Counted from the stretch's first letter, positions 8,029 to 17,837 are shown. The stretch is DNA of 64,000 nucleotides from Marinifilum sp. N1E240 (GCF_009295825.1 NZ_WHKF01000001.1:523088-587087); one strand, 5' to 3'. The notes: generated from the sequence alone by a model not told the origin. A program made the numbers and translations.

Positions 8029-8535
8029 ATGAAGCAAATCTTTGCTATCCTATTTATATTTATTGTGTTTATGCCAACTCAGGCACAGAATTTTAAGTTA
8101 TTCGATAGATACACTATTACTTCTGATAGTTTATATTCAAAATATTCAGAACTGACTTCATTTGAAGATTACAGTCTGTATGCAAAAGGCTATATTGGAC
8201 AATTCCAAAACCAAAAATATGGGATGACAATATTATTTAACGAAACTTCCTATTTGTTATTTATGGAGAGCCTACACGAAGATCAGTTCAAAATTATAGA
8301 CATTCTGAAAGTAAATAGGGAGGATAACTGTTATTTACAAAATATGATGTGTTTTCTTGATGAAGAAATTGATTGTGAAATAGTGGCTTTAGCTAGAATT
8401 CAAAAACAAGAATTCCAAACAGAAGAATTCTTTGTAAATATTATTAATTCATGGAGGTTAAATATTAAGAAGAAACGAATTGAGATTATTGATGCAAGTA
8501 ATATTAAATGTTATAATGAAGGTTATGGTGTTTAA
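8029..8535 (+). CDS. Secreted hypothetical protein
   Basis: The 168-residue product has a signal peptide (MKQIFAILFIFIVFMPTQAQ) followed by a mature domain with no recognised motif. It contains a few cysteines (CYLQNMMC near residue 103 and a later C) that could form disulfides after export. The gene stands alone, with a strong hairpin about 55 bp downstream. No homologous family is recognised, so no role is proposed. Confidence 0.55.
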   Translation: MKQIFAILFIFIVFMPTQAQNFKLFDRYTITSDSLYSKYSELTSFEDYSLYAKGYIGQFQNQKYGMTILFNETSYLLFMESLHEDQFKIIDILKVNREDNCYLQNMMCFLDEEIDCEIVALARIQKQEFQTEEFFVNIINSWRLNIKKKRIEIIDASNIKCYNEGYGV

Positions 8536-8590
8536 TTATACTAATGAATATTTATTATTTAAGTACTACCCAAAAGAAAAAAACACAAAA

Positions 8591-8617
8591 AAGACCAACT
8601 AGGAGTTGGTCTTTTTT
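8591..8617. terminator. Bidirectional hairpin terminator
   Basis: A 10 bp perfect stem (AAGACCAACT with AGTTGGTCTT) and a 3-base loop is flanked by A-rich sequence on the left and T-rich sequence on the right. It lies between convergent genes and can serve both. Confidence 0.8.
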
Positions 8618-8646
8618 AAAAGTTCTTTTTGTAAGATTCAGGAGTT

Positions 8647-9690
8647 TTATTCCAAACGCATTTTACAGTTGTTTGCGCGAATATTAAGTTTCGAGAAGGT
8701 TTTCTTGTTGCCAATTTTTCCTTTGGCTACAAAAGTTTTCTTGTCGGCGGTTGTTTCGTTTTTCAATGTAAAATCGTTCGAGTTATCGAACTTAACCGAC
8801 TTGTGATTGATTTCATACTCCATATTGCAGCCCTCCATAAAGCTTAAGCCAATGTTTGCATATTTCGAATCGAGCTTAATAAAAGAGTACATGTTGTTAA
8901 TGTTGAAAACATTGATGTGACCAAATTTTAGATCGTAATCAATTTCACCACCCATTTGTGCAATTTCGAACTTCGAGAAATTCGACGATCCGTATAGGTA
9001 TTCAATCTCTTTAATATCGAATTTATCGCGAGATGATTTAATGTTTAAATTGTCGATAACCTGGATGTTGAATTCAGAATCGCGACTTTCACCAGTAATC
9101 TTATTTGCATTCTCAATTTTTAATTTCGATCCGGCGGCTTCCAATTCAGTGTTGTTCAATTGATCCACTTTTAGCTTTACGCTAGATAGTTTTAGATTGT
9201 TCTCACCATTTAATGCCTTTGCAGTAAAGTTTCCGTTGCTATGATCCAAGTTAAGTTTTGCATTGTGATCATCCATGAAGACATCGCCATTTTTGTGCAC
9301 CAATTCCAGATTTACATTGGCTGGCATTTGTACACTGTAGTTAATCTTAATCTTTCCTTTATTGAATAAGGAATTGGTTAACTTCTTAATAGAGAAGAAA
9401 TCACCTAAAACGGTCTGAGCTACCAATTGCTGATCGCCTTCGGTGAAGTCGATATTAATGTTCTCAGCCATGGTTTCGTTTTTCTCTTCTTTCGATCCGT
9501 CAACCGTAATTAAAACCTCGAAACGAATTTCGTCTTTATCCCAGGTTTTAATCTGAATTTTGCCGTAGTGAGCGTCTATTTTAAGGTTTTCAACAGACTT
9601 AAAAGTCTTCTCTATTTTTTTGTGTTTGGCTGCATAGGAGTTTCCTGTAATCATGCAAAAAGCCAAAAGGGCAAGTAGTAATCGATGCAT
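8647..9690 (-). CDS. Secreted DUF4097-like beta-repeat protein
   Basis: The 347-residue protein has a signal peptide (MHRLLLALLAFCMITGNSYA) and a long series of short beta-strand repeats with alternating charged and hydrophobic residues, such as NLKIDAHYGKIQIKTWDKDE and repeated LKLSSVKLKV-type strands. This is the pattern of DUF4097 putative adhesin-like proteins, which form a beta-helix or solenoid in the periplasm. In Bacteroidota such genes often lie near anti-sigma or envelope-stress genes; here none is adjacent. The exact role is unknown. Confidence 0.65.
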   Translation of the reverse strand: MHRLLLALLAFCMITGNSYAAKHKKIEKTFKSVENLKIDAHYGKIQIKTWDKDEIRFEVLITVDGSKEEKNETMAENINIDFTEGDQQLVAQTVLGDFFSIKKLTNSLFNKGKIKINYSVQMPANVNLELVHKNGDVFMDDHNAKLNLDHSNGNFTAKALNGENNLKLSSVKLKVDQLNNTELEAAGSKLKIENANKITGESRDSEFNIQVIDNLNIKSSRDKFDIKEIEYLYGSSNFSKFEIAQMGGEIDYDLKFGHINVFNINNMYSFIKLDSKYANIGLSFMEGCNMEYEINHKSVKFDNSNDFTLKNETTADKKTFVAKGKIGNKKTFSKLNIRANNCKMRLE

Positions 9691-9744
9691 ATGATATGTG
9701 TTTATGAAGTTTTTAAATACTGCTTAAAAATAAACCTTTTCCAA

Positions 9745-11271
9745 TTATTTTTTTGGCAATTGGGTGGTGTAAGCACGAATTTTAACAAACATTAATAAAA
9801 GCAAACTAAAAAACAGACAAATTCTGCCTATGTAATCACCATGCTCCGAATAGAATGTTTGTCCTTTTAATAAACTTAGTTCTCCTGTAAGTATTGTTTT
9901 GTGCCACCATTTTGTTTTAGCAATTACCGTGCCTTTGGAGTTAATATGTGCCGAAATTCCATTATTGGCTACACGAATGTAATGTCGTCGGGTTTCAATT
10001 GCACGCAAGCGGCTAAAATTAAAATGATGGAGATAACCAGGAGTGGTTTTCCACCATCCATCATTGGTAATCATGCATAGAAAGCCTGACTGTTCAGGAA
10101 CTCGTTGAGCACAGTAATCTCCAAAAATAGACTCAAAACAAACCACAGGAACAATAGCAGTGCTATCAGATAAAAAATATTTTTTTTGATTTCGACTACT
10201 GTAGGTTCCGTGATATCCGCCAATTTCTAATGAATATTCTTTTAGAAACCCAAGATATTTATCGAAAGGCATTCTCTCAAATAAAGGGACCAATTTTATT
10301 TTGTGATAATATTCGGGTGTAGAACCAGATAAAAATAGAGCTGTATTGTATGAATCTTCTTTTTCCTTTATCTCTTTCTTGCTGTGAACACCCAAAAGAA
10401 AGCTGGTTTTAGGATATTTCTTTTTCAGATTTAATAATTGTCTGAAATAATAGGATGAATCTGGTCTTTCTTCATCAATAGATTGAAGAATTAATGTTTC
10501 GGGTCCGAATAGATAATCTGGATGAATTAGTTCACAGATAGAATCCGCTGTAGCGATAAATTCTTCGAAGTGGATTCTCTCATTTTCGGGTACAAATTTT
10601 TCGGTATAAGGATCCAAATTGGGTTGGATGAGGGCAAAGGTTTTCTGTTCTAACACTACTTCTCTACTATCCATACGAATGGAAGAATAAAGAAGAGGGA
10701 TTCCTAGTAAGAGAATTAAAAATACAATTTGCCTGTAGCGAAAATTTTTTGAGCGTTTAATGATTACAAACAAGCTAATGTTGACCAAGATAATCCACAA
10801 ACTACCACCGCGTGTTCCTGTAAAATCGTACCATTGCACCCATTGTGGAACTGAGGCAAAAGTATTTCCCAGGTTGAGCCATGGCCAGGCTAAATCCCAA
10901 CGGGTATGGAAATATTCAAATCCTAACCAAATAATAAGAAAAGGGAATAAAATAGATATTTTAAGAATGCTTTTTGCTTTGCTGATCAACCAAAATATCA
11001 GCGCAAGCAGCATTGAATTGATTAAAATGATTAGGATGACACCTATCAGTTGAGCTTGAGAAACCCACCAGTAAGCCATGGTATTCCAAATAGCAAAACT
11101 TAAAAATGCATAATTGAAAAGGAGATATGGATTTGGGTGATGACTTGTTTTTTCCTCAATCCACAATAATGGAATCCATGCAAAAAATATTAGGAAAAAA
11201 AGTTGGGGAATGCAAAATGGTAATCCCAGTAAAATTCCTGATAAAATGGATAGTTGAATGTTTTTGTTCAC
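9745..11271 (-). CDS. lnt: Apolipoprotein N-acyltransferase
   Basis: Lnt adds the third acyl chain to the N-terminal cysteine of lipoproteins at the inner membrane. The 508-residue protein has several N-terminal membrane segments (about residues 1-200), a periplasmic nitrilase-like domain and a C-terminal membrane segment. The catalytic triad is visible as Glu258 (GPETL), Lys324 (YHKIKLVP) and Cys378 (VVCFES). The start codon is GTG. It lies two bases after the EamA-type gene upstream, so the two form a likely transcription unit. The window encodes many lipoproteins that need this step. Confidence 0.93.
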   Translation of the reverse strand: MNKNIQLSILSGILLGLPFCIPQLFFLIFFAWIPLLWIEEKTSHHPNPYLLFNYAFLSFAIWNTMAYWWVSQAQLIGVILIILINSMLLALIFWLISKAKSILKISILFPFLIIWLGFEYFHTRWDLAWPWLNLGNTFASVPQWVQWYDFTGTRGGSLWIILVNISLFVIIKRSKNFRYRQIVFLILLLGIPLLYSSIRMDSREVVLEQKTFALIQPNLDPYTEKFVPENERIHFEEFIATADSICELIHPDYLFGPETLILQSIDEERPDSSYYFRQLLNLKKKYPKTSFLLGVHSKKEIKEKEDSYNTALFLSGSTPEYYHKIKLVPLFERMPFDKYLGFLKEYSLEIGGYHGTYSSRNQKKYFLSDSTAIVPVVCFESIFGDYCAQRVPEQSGFLCMITNDGWWKTTPGYLHHFNFSRLRAIETRRHYIRVANNGISAHINSKGTVIAKTKWWHKTILTGELSLLKGQTFYSEHGDYIGRICLFFSLLLLMFVKIRAYTTQLPKK

Positions 11272-11273
11272 AA

Positions 11274-12140
11274 TTAGCGATGCGTTAAATTAACACCAAC
11301 TAATATAATAATTATTGAGGCAATTTGCGCCAGAGAAATGTGATCGCCACCAATTACGATTCCCCAGAAAATGGCTACAATAGGGATAATATATGCGATT
11401 GATGCTGCGAATATATGTGAGGATTGCTTGATGAGGCGATTGTAAAATATAACTCCTGCAAAAGTTAGAATAGCAAGAAGAGAAAGCATTAATGCACTTT
11501 TTGAGAAAACTTCAGAAGCTAAAGGAGCACTTAAATCGGTAAATGCAAGATAGCAACCAGCCATAGGTCCAACAAATAAAAATGCCAGCGATGCAATTTC
11601 CGTTCCTGTTAATTTAGGCAAGGCAAAACTCACAATGTTAATGCTTATTGCCACGGAAAGAATAGCCAGAAATACATAGAAAACACCCCAGAAATAAGAC
11701 TCTCCGTGTGAATCTCCCGAGAAGCTGATAATCAGTGTACCTGCAAATCCCAGAAGAATGCCACCTATTACTTTTTTGTTGCTTTTTGATTTGAATAGGG
11801 CAATGGCAATTAACAAGGTAATCATGGGTAACATTGCATTTAGCATGCCGGCAACCGATGAATTGATTTGCGTTTGAGCCTTAGCAAAAAAGTAGGAGGG
11901 ACCAATATTTCCAGTCACTCCAGAAAGGAATAGTGGTAATATATTATCCTTGGAGAGTTTCTTTAAATTCTTAAATATTAAGGGAAGGAATAGTAGAAAC
12001 GACATGAAAACCTGAAAAGCAGCCACCTGGTTGTGGCTGAAGCTTTCCAATGCAATTTCCCTTAATATGTAAGGGCTTCCCCAAATAAATGATACCAATA
12101 AAAGTAAGAACCAGTTGTTGTATTTGCTTGGAATATTCAT
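11274..12140 (-). CDS. EamA/DMT-family transporter
   Basis: The 288 residues form about ten transmembrane helices in two homologous halves, as in drug/metabolite transporters of the EamA family. Typical elements are WGSPYILREIAL near residue 20 (the usual W-G-x-x-x in the first helix), and a helix 4-5 region with GGILLGFAGTLIIS. Substrates in this family range from amino acids to nucleosides, and none can be assigned here. It ends two bases before lnt and follows a DUF4924-like gene by 22 bp, suggesting one leftward operon. Confidence 0.85.
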   Translation of the reverse strand: MNIPSKYNNWFLLLLVSFIWGSPYILREIALESFSHNQVAAFQVFMSFLLFLPLIFKNLKKLSKDNILPLFLSGVTGNIGPSYFFAKAQTQINSSVAGMLNAMLPMITLLIAIALFKSKSNKKVIGGILLGFAGTLIISFSGDSHGESYFWGVFYVFLAILSVAISINIVSFALPKLTGTEIASLAFLFVGPMAGCYLAFTDLSAPLASEVFSKSALMLSLLAILTFAGVIFYNRLIKQSSHIFAASIAYIIPIVAIFWGIVIGGDHISLAQIASIIIILVGVNLTHR

Positions 12141-12162
12141 TTGATTTGGGCTGAGGGGTTTG

Positions 12163-12702
12163 TTATTCTTGTTCTTCTTCGAAGGCTTTATACTTGGCTG
12201 TTAAATCAGAAATCAGCTGGCTGAAAGTGGTAACAGCAGCAATAGTTTCTTTCGAGATCTCTTTTTGCTGTAGTTTCAACATTAAGATTCCATATAGTGC
12301 AGTCAAACAGACTTCAATGTCGTTATTTTCTTCTTTTGCCTGCGACTTTTGGCGGAATTCTGAAATGTTACCACTTGCTTGTTGAAAAAATCCAGTATAG
12401 GCAGCATCCTTGGTATTGTTTAGCAGGTGCAAATGAAAATCGTACAACTCGTTAATATTGTTTTTAAGAATCTGAAGATGACCACGCTCTTCCACCTTCT
12501 CAATTTTCATCATCTCAATTAAATTCTCGTACCAATCACGAATCTCTTTACTGATTTCGGCAGTTTGCTGAAACTGAGAAATTACATTTTTGTCGATGGT
12601 TTCGATATCAAACTTATATGCTCTAATGATATCTTCAACTTGCCACATGTACAAAATGTATTCTGCTAAGTTGGTTTTCTTTTTCTCTTGTGCAATTATC
12701 AT
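12163..12702 (-). CDS. DUF4924-family protein
   Basis: The 179-residue all-helical, soluble protein starts MIIAQEKKKTNLAEYILYMW, the typical opening of the DUF4924 family found in Bacteroidota. It has no signal peptide or membrane segment and no catalytic motif. Neighbouring genes are hslR upstream and an EamA transporter downstream on the same strand. The function of the family is not known; the conserved position beside translation and envelope genes suggests a housekeeping role. Confidence 0.75.
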   Translation of the reverse strand: MIIAQEKKKTNLAEYILYMWQVEDIIRAYKFDIETIDKNVISQFQQTAEISKEIRDWYENLIEMMKIEKVEERGHLQILKNNINELYDFHLHLLNNTKDAAYTGFFQQASGNISEFRQKSQAKEENNDIEVCLTALYGILMLKLQQKEISKETIAAVTTFSQLISDLTAKYKAFEEEQE

Positions 12703-12718
12703 GTTTATCAGTTATCAG

Positions 12719-13093
12719 TTACTGTTTCAATTTGTCTATTAATCTTCTTTCCTGCTTTGTTGGACGACCAGCTCCTCTTTGTCTATGCTCAAATCCATAC
12801 GATTTGGTTGCATTTAACAAATCCAATTGATCCTGAGCTGTAATATCTTCCACAAAATCAACTGCAAGTTTAGCCGACATTCGTTTACCGGATATCGCTT
12901 TTACTTGGTAGCTTCGAGTGATAGGAGGAACACGAATGTCGATTTTTTCGTTCAACCTGATTTCTCTTGATGGTTTTATCGAAACGCCATTGATGCTTAC
13001 CTTACCTTTTTTACAAGCTTCGGCTGCCATGCTTCGGGTTTTAAATATCCGAACTGCCCACATCCATTTGTCAACTCTTACCTTCTCGTCCAT
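12719..13093 (-). CDS. hslR: S4-domain RNA-binding heat-shock protein Hsp15
   Basis: The 124-residue protein has an S4 RNA-binding domain in its first 60 residues (VRVDKWMWAVRIFKTRSMA, then CKKGKVSING). Its C-terminus is rich in basic residues (RGAGRPTKQERRLIDKLKQ). In other bacteria Hsp15 binds 50S subunits that carry a stalled peptidyl-tRNA and helps recycle them. Its place directly after pth, the peptidyl-tRNA hydrolase gene, fits that job: both act on stalled peptidyl-tRNA. Confidence 0.87.
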   Translation of the reverse strand: MDEKVRVDKWMWAVRIFKTRSMAAEACKKGKVSINGVSIKPSREIRLNEKIDIRVPPITRSYQVKAISGKRMSAKLAVDFVEDITAQDQLDLLNATKSYGFEHRQRGAGRPTKQERRLIDKLKQ

Positions 13094-13111
13094 GTTGTGC
13101 GGTTTAGAAAA

Positions 13112-13687
13112 TTATTTGCTTACTTTTTTTGTATTGTAGGCAGTCATGGTGCGTTGTATTCCAATTGTACTCATTCCTTTAATCATATTGATACAGATTT
13201 TGTACAGTTCTGGTAACTTCTCCGTTTCCTCAGCGCCCCATTTCCCTAGTACGTAGTCAATTTGTTGACCTTTGTTAAAGTCATCTCCAATTCCAAAACG
13301 CAAGCGTGCATAGTTTTGATGCCCTAAGGTTTCGTTGATGTGCTTTAAGCCATTATGACCTGCATCGCTGCCTTTTGGACGAAGTCGCAAGGTTCCAAAA
13401 GGCAAAGCAAGGTCGTCAACAAGAATCATCATGTTTTCAACTTCGATTTTTTCCTTTTGTAACCAATAATTTACGGCTTTACCACTCAAATTCATATAGG
13501 TGCTTGGTTTTACCAAAACATAAGTTCGCCCTTTAAATTTGTATTCAGCCATGGCACCGTAACGCGCATCCTTAAATTCAATTTTAGCTGTTTCGGCTAA
13601 AGCATCTAAAATATTAAAACCAATATTGTGACGGGTATTATGGTATTCAGCACCAATATTACCCAAGCCCACAACCAGATATTTCAT
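13112..13687 (-). CDS. pth: Peptidyl-tRNA hydrolase
   Basis: Pth releases peptides from tRNA that dropped off the ribosome. The core reads [12 protein letters not shown] at the start, the catalytic His sits in NTRHNIGF, and the [10 protein letters not shown] and [11 protein letters not shown] motifs follow. Length from this start is 191 residues, normal for the family. Upstream in-frame Met codons at 13756 and 13828 exist. The farthest lies inside the rplY terminator hairpin and is unlikely. The one at 13756 would add [12 protein letters not shown] and cannot be excluded. It follows rplY and precedes hslR, a classic Bacteroidota order. Confidence 0.92.
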   Translation of the reverse strand: MKYLVVGLGNIGAEYHNTRHNIGFNILDALAETAKIEFKDARYGAMAEYKFKGRTYVLVKPSTYMNLSGKAVNYWLQKEKIEVENMMILVDDLALPFGTLRLRPKGSDAGHNGLKHINETLGHQNYARLRFGIGDDFNKGQQIDYVLGKWGAEETEKLPELYKICINMIKGMSTIGIQRTMTAYNTKKVSK

Positions 13688-13818
13688 GTGATTATTGTTT
13701 ATTTCCTTATTGGAAGATACTGAGATCCCCAATATTTTTTTCAAGAATTGAATCATATCAGAACCAAAGGTAAAATATTTGTTCGAAAAGCTTAAACTCT
13801 TATTATCTGATATTAAAA

Positions 13819-13847
13819 AACCTCCCATGCCAATGGCTAGGGAGGTT
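13819..13847 (-). terminator. Terminator after rplY
   Basis: An 8 bp stem (AACCTCCC with GGGAGGTT) with a 13-base loop is followed on the minus strand by a run of U residues. It ends the rplY transcript and separates it partly from pth. Confidence 0.75.
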
Positions 13848-13869
13848 ATATTTTTTACTAAAGAAAAGA

Positions 13870-14448
13870 TTATTCTTCTGTAGTAGCATTTGCAGCAGCA
13901 CGAGCAGCTCTTGTAAGCTTAACTTGTACAACAACGGCATTCTTAGCATTAAGCATTTCAAGGTTCTCGAAATCAAGCTCCTTAATCTGAGTACTCTTAC
14001 TAAGACCTAATTCAGTAACGTCGATAGGTAAGAATTCAGGAAGATCTTTCATTAAACCTTTAACTTTTAATTTTCTCAAGTTAACAGCTAATTTACCACC
14101 AGCCTGAACACCTTTTGCGAATCCTTCTACTTTGATAGGAATCTGAACTTCGAAAGCTTTGTCTTCGAATACCTGGAAGAAGTCAGCGTGAATTGCTTTG
14201 TCTGTAGTTGGGTGAAATTGAACATCTCTCATTACTGCAGTAAACTCTTTTCCTTCGATATCGAATTTTACGATGAAAGTTTCAGGAGTATAAAGCAATT
14301 TGTTAATGTCTTTTTCGCTAATTGCAAAGTGAACGTTCTCGCCACCACCATACAATTCACATGGAACCATTTCTGCTCTACGTAAAGCTTTAGTAGCTTT
14401 TTTTCCTAAGTCAGTTCTTAAAGAACCTGTTAATTCTAAAGTTTTCAT
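13870..14448 (-). CDS. rplY: 50S ribosomal protein L25 (CTC form)
   Basis: The 192-residue protein is the long L25/Ctc version, with an N-terminal 5S-rRNA-binding domain ([15 protein letters not shown], then PCELYGG) and a C-terminal beta domain. The C-terminus is Ala-rich ([12 protein letters not shown]). It binds 5S rRNA in the large ribosomal subunit. It lies between prs upstream and pth downstream on the same strand, an arrangement widely conserved in bacteria. A hairpin follows its stop codon. Confidence 0.93.
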   Translation of the reverse strand: MKTLELTGSLRTDLGKKATKALRRAEMVPCELYGGGENVHFAISEKDINKLLYTPETFIVKFDIEGKEFTAVMRDVQFHPTTDKAIHADFFQVFEDKAFEVQIPIKVEGFAKGVQAGGKLAVNLRKLKVKGLMKDLPEFLPIDVTELGLSKSTQIKELDFENLEMLNAKNAVVVQVKLTRAARAAANATTEE

Positions 14449-14566
14449 TTGATATGAATTTTGTGCTACTCAATGTCATCTTCAACACCCGGTAAAAAAG
14501 GTTCTGCTAACATCCCATCACACGTTTATAAATATGTTTTACCTAAATTCGGCGCAAATATAAGAA

Positions 14567-15499
14567 TTATAAAATAAAATTGGAACTTATTGATTCGCAA
14601 TTGTAAACATTCATAATTGTTTTAGCAAAAATATCAGCAATTGTCAATTCCTGGATCTTAGATGTCTCCTTTCTTAATGGAATAGAATTGGTGAAAATTA
14701 CCTCTTCCAAAGCTGATTCTTCAATTCTTTCGTAAGCAGGACCTGAAAGAACCGCATGCGATGCAATAGCGCGAACACTTTTAGCACCTTTTTCTTTCAG
14801 CATATCGGCAGCTTTGGTAATTGTTCCTGCAGTATCGATCATATCATCAACAATAACTACATTTTTACCTTCAACTTCACCAATTGCAGTCATTTCCCCA
14901 ACTACATTTGCTTTCTCTCTTGATTTGTGACAGATAGCTAAACCTGCATTTAAATATTTAGCATAGGCATTAGCTCTTTTACTACCACCCATATCAGGAG
15001 AAGCAACTACCAAATTATCAAGTTTTAACTCTTCGATATATGGAAGTAATACAGAAGAACCATAAAGATGATCAACTGGAATATCGAAGAAACCTTGTAT
15101 TTGATCAGCGTGTAAATCCATTGTCATAACACGATCAACACCAGCAGCCATCAACAAATTAGCAACTAATTTTGCTCCAATAGCAACTCTTGGGCGATCT
15201 TTTCTGTCTTGACGAGCAAATCCGAAATACGGAATAACCGCACAAACTTTATAAGCCGAAGCTCTTTTTGCAGCATCAATCATTAATAATAATTCCATCA
15301 AGTTATCCGTTGGAGGATAAGTTGACTGAACGATAAAAACGTGAGATCCACGAACTGTTTCTTCGTAACAAGTTTCAAACTCTCCATCGCTAAATCTAAC
15401 GATACTCGACTCTCCAACACTTAAACCTGCTGCTTCTGCAATTTTACCTGCCAAATGCTCGCTGTTTGAACCAGCAAAAATTTTAATCGGGGCTTTCAT
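14567..15499 (-). CDS. prs: Ribose-phosphate pyrophosphokinase
   Basis: The enzyme makes PRPP from ribose 5-phosphate and ATP for purine, pyrimidine, NAD, His and Trp synthesis. The 310 residues carry the class I features: FSDGE near 37-41, RQDRKDRPR in the ATP region, the flexible-loop MDLHADQIQGFF, and the PRPP-binding motif VIVDDMIDTAGT. The cytoplasmic hexamer is expected. An upstream TAnnTTTG element on the minus strand suggests its own promoter, and rplY and pth follow. Confidence 0.95.
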   Translation of the reverse strand: MKAPIKIFAGSNSEHLAGKIAEAAGLSVGESSIVRFSDGEFETCYEETVRGSHVFIVQSTYPPTDNLMELLLMIDAAKRASAYKVCAVIPYFGFARQDRKDRPRVAIGAKLVANLLMAAGVDRVMTMDLHADQIQGFFDIPVDHLYGSSVLLPYIEELKLDNLVVASPDMGGSKRANAYAKYLNAGLAICHKSREKANVVGEMTAIGEVEGKNVVIVDDMIDTAGTITKAADMLKEKGAKSVRAIASHAVLSGPAYERIEESALEEVIFTNSIPLRKETSKIQELTIADIFAKTIMNVYNCESISSNFIL

Positions 15500-15540
15500 T
15501 AAAGTATTATTTATTTATAAATCAGATAAGTTTTCCTTTG

Positions 15541-15548
15541 CAAATTTA
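15541..15548 (-). promoter_or_regulatory. Candidate -7 promoter element for prs
   Basis: On the minus strand the bases read TAAATTTG, a match to the Bacteroidota -7 consensus TAnnTTTG, about 42 bp before the prs start codon. A clear TTTG element at the usual -33 spacing was not found, so the call is tentative. Confidence 0.35.
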
Positions 15549-15640
15549 TGAATTATTGCTTCAAAAAAATTAAATAAATTTCATTGTCGCAAAAATTTTG
15601 ACCAATTGATTTCTTTGATCTTAACTTGTATTTAAAATAA

Positions 15641-15672
15641 AAAAGAAGATTTCTTTGCAGAGATCTTCTTTT
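15641..15672. terminator. Hairpin terminator between prs promoter and engB end
   Basis: AAAAGAAGAT pairs with ATCTTCTTTT across a 12-base loop that can extend the stem. T-rich flanks occur on both sides. It follows the engB stop codon on the minus strand. Confidence 0.7.
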
Positions 15673-15676
15673 ACTT

Positions 15677-16279
15677 TTATTCTTGTAATGTGTTCATTGT
15701 GTTATGGATGTAATCCAAAATCTCCTCTTTTCCCATTCCAGAATTCGAAGAGCTTACGAAAAATGGAGGCATTTCTTCCCAAATTTCCAGCATTTCCTTT
15801 TCGTAGGCAGCCAGATTATCAGCCAGATTACGCTTGGTAAGTTTATCTGCTTTGGTAAAAATGATTGAAAAAGGAATTTCATTAATCCCTAGCCATTCCA
15901 TAAACTCTGTATCTTTTGCCTGAGGTTCATGTCTAACGTCAATTAAAACAAAAAGAGTTACCAAATTCTCACGACTTTCGATATAATTAAAAATCAATTT
16001 CGAAAATCGCTGACGAGTTGATTTTGCTACCTTAGCAAAACCATAACCTGGTAAATCAACCAAATACCACTCTTTGTTAATCATGAAATGGTTTACCAAC
16101 TGAGTTTTACCAGGCTTCGCCGAAGTCTTGGCTAAACTCTTATGGTTGGTCAGCATATTTATTAATGATGATTTTCCAACATTTGATCGCCCGATAAACG
16201 CAAACTCAGGTTTATCTTGTTTAGGACATTTTTTTACGTCCGAGTTGGACATCACAAATTCTGCTGTATTTATATTCAT
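15677..16279 (-). CDS. engB: Ribosome biogenesis GTPase EngB/YsxC
   Basis: EngB is an essential GTPase for large-subunit assembly in the cytoplasm. The G1 loop is [10 protein letters not shown], the G2/G3 region includes GKTQLVNHF and DLPGYGFA, and the G4 motif is TKADK. The start chosen (MNINTAEFV) matches the family N-terminus and gives 200 residues. An in-frame Met 11 codons earlier would add [11 protein letters not shown], which is not typical. It stands between terminator hairpins on the minus strand. Confidence 0.93.
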   Translation of the reverse strand: MNINTAEFVMSNSDVKKCPKQDKPEFAFIGRSNVGKSSLINMLTNHKSLAKTSAKPGKTQLVNHFMINKEWYLVDLPGYGFAKVAKSTRQRFSKLIFNYIESRENLVTLFVLIDVRHEPQAKDTEFMEWLGINEIPFSIIFTKADKLTKRNLADNLAAYEKEMLEIWEEMPPFFVSSSNSGMGKEEILDYIHNTMNTLQE

Positions 16280-16370
16280 TGGTTCTCTGTTTTCGAGCGC
16301 AAAGTTATACATTTATCCGAAAATCGATAGAATAAATTCAATTGACTTTGATGAATTTGATGGAAAAGAA

Positions 16371-16402
16371 AAACCTCTTCCTGTATCAACAAAAAGAGGT
16401 TT
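16371..16402 (-). terminator. Terminator after manA
   Basis: AAACCTCTT pairs with AAGAGGTTT around a 14-base loop, just beyond the manA stop. On the minus strand the 3' side continues into T-rich sequence. Confidence 0.6.
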
Positions 16403-16420
16403 AACTATATATTTTAAAAT

Positions 16421-17401
16421 TTATTTAAGATATACTTCCAGAATTTGTGTTTTACCTGTAGGTTTTAAGGTAACATTATCTAGAGCTGCAGGAATCAAAA
16501 CTGATTCTCCTTTTTCCACGGTAGTTAAAATTCCACCTTCGCTTTCAATGGTAAAATCACCTTCCATACACATGTAAATTACAAAAGAATCTAAAGCTGA
16601 ATAGTCTTTCTCTGTTTCTTTATCGAATTCTAAAGTGTTGGTTGTGAAATATGGGCAACGAACCAATTCTTTGGTTTTATTAATTTCAGTTTCGTAATCT
16701 GTTCTGTACTTTTTCTCGAAACTATAGTCGATAGCATCAACTGCTAAATCAGTATGTAACTCGCGAGGATTTCCTTTATCGTCGGTTCTGTTCCAGTCGT
16801 ACATGCGATAGGTAACATCCGAAGTTTGCTGAATTTCAGCTAAAAGAATTCCTTTGCCAATAGCATGAACTCTACCAGCAGGAATAAAGAAACAACTTCC
16901 TTTTTCAACAGGTTCATTGTTAAGGATTTCTTCCAACTTACCTTCTTCAAGTTTGGCTACGTATTTTGCTTTATCAACTTCCTGATTGAAGCCTACAATT
17001 AGTTCAGATCCCTTGTCAGCTTCTATAACGTACCACATTTCTGTCTTACCAAAAGCATTGTGTCTTTCTTTAGACATTGCGTCATCAGGATGAACTTGAA
17101 TTGAAAGAACATCGTTAGCATCGATAAATTTTATCAACAATGGAAATTCCTGTCCAAATTCTTCGAATACATGATCACCAACAAGGTCACCCATATAAAT
17201 TTCAACCAACTCTTCAAGGTTATTACCAGCAAGTCTTCCATTACTTACAACAGAAATATCTCCCTCAACTCCAGAAATTTCCCAACTCTCACCAGCATTT
17301 GGCAGAGGAGAAAAATCTTTATTCAACACAGTTTTTAATTTGTTCCCACCCCAAATTTTATCTTTTAGGATAGGTTGAAATTTTAATGGATACAAACTCA
17401 T
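16421..17401 (-). CDS. manA: Type I mannose-6-phosphate isomerase
   Basis: The enzyme interconverts mannose 6-phosphate and fructose 6-phosphate, feeding GDP-sugar and polysaccharide synthesis. The 326-residue cupin protein shows the zinc-binding segment LSIQVHPDD, the GKTEMWYVI segment and a further metal region GRVHAIGKG. The length is that of the short Firmicutes/Bacteroidota form. It stands alone on the minus strand, with its own terminator. Confidence 0.9.
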   Translation of the reverse strand: MSLYPLKFQPILKDKIWGGNKLKTVLNKDFSPLPNAGESWEISGVEGDISVVSNGRLAGNNLEELVEIYMGDLVGDHVFEEFGQEFPLLIKFIDANDVLSIQVHPDDAMSKERHNAFGKTEMWYVIEADKGSELIVGFNQEVDKAKYVAKLEEGKLEEILNNEPVEKGSCFFIPAGRVHAIGKGILLAEIQQTSDVTYRMYDWNRTDDKGNPRELHTDLAVDAIDYSFEKKYRTDYETEINKTKELVRCPYFTTNTLEFDKETEKDYSALDSFVIYMCMEGDFTIESEGGILTTVEKGESVLIPAALDNVTLKPTGKTQILEVYLK

Positions 17402-17444
17402 TTTTTGTACGATTAATTAATTTGATGTTATATGGCTTTTGGCA

Positions 17445-17747
17445 CTAAAATTCGTAATCAATCACTTTACGGTCTGCTGCCATCTCTTTTATTACCGAAG
17501 CGGCTTTTACATGTTCGGGATGATTGGCATATACCGATAAAGCGTCTAAATTTTCTATATCAACATTTACAATAAAATCAAATGATGCATCTGAATGTAA
17601 TTCATCAAATCCTATTTGTAAGAATTTAATTTCGGGAACTTTATTTTCCAATCCTTCAAATGCTTCTATCAATCTGTTGTTATAGCTATTCTTTTCTTCC
17701 TCCGACCCGAAAGCCTTGAATTTAAACATTGCGATGTGCTTAATCAT
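17445..17747 (-). CDS. Dabb (stress-responsive A/B barrel) family protein
   Basis: The 100-residue protein begins MIKHIAMFKFK and has a ferredoxin-like A/B barrel pattern, including FDFIVNVDIENLDAL and YANHPEHVK, typical of the Dabb family. These are small dimeric proteins of varied roles, some with heme or small-molecule pockets. No neighbour points to a substrate. It is encoded 43 bp upstream of manA on the same strand. Confidence 0.75.
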   Translation of the reverse strand: MIKHIAMFKFKAFGSEEEKNSYNNRLIEAFEGLENKVPEIKFLQIGFDELHSDASFDFIVNVDIENLDALSVYANHPEHVKAASVIKEMAADRKVIDYEF

Positions 17748-17837
17748 TTCAATTCTTTTTTAAATAATTAGTAACTTTCCGGCCTAATTTAATGCAAAAT
17801 TATCATTTTTGTACCAAACACCTAAATATCATACAAC

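Noticed and set aside
13688-13828. N-terminal extension of pth
   Set aside because: The far in-frame Met at 13828 lies inside the terminator hairpin after rplY, and the conserved Pth core begins at 13687. The Met at 13756 remains a lesser possibility.
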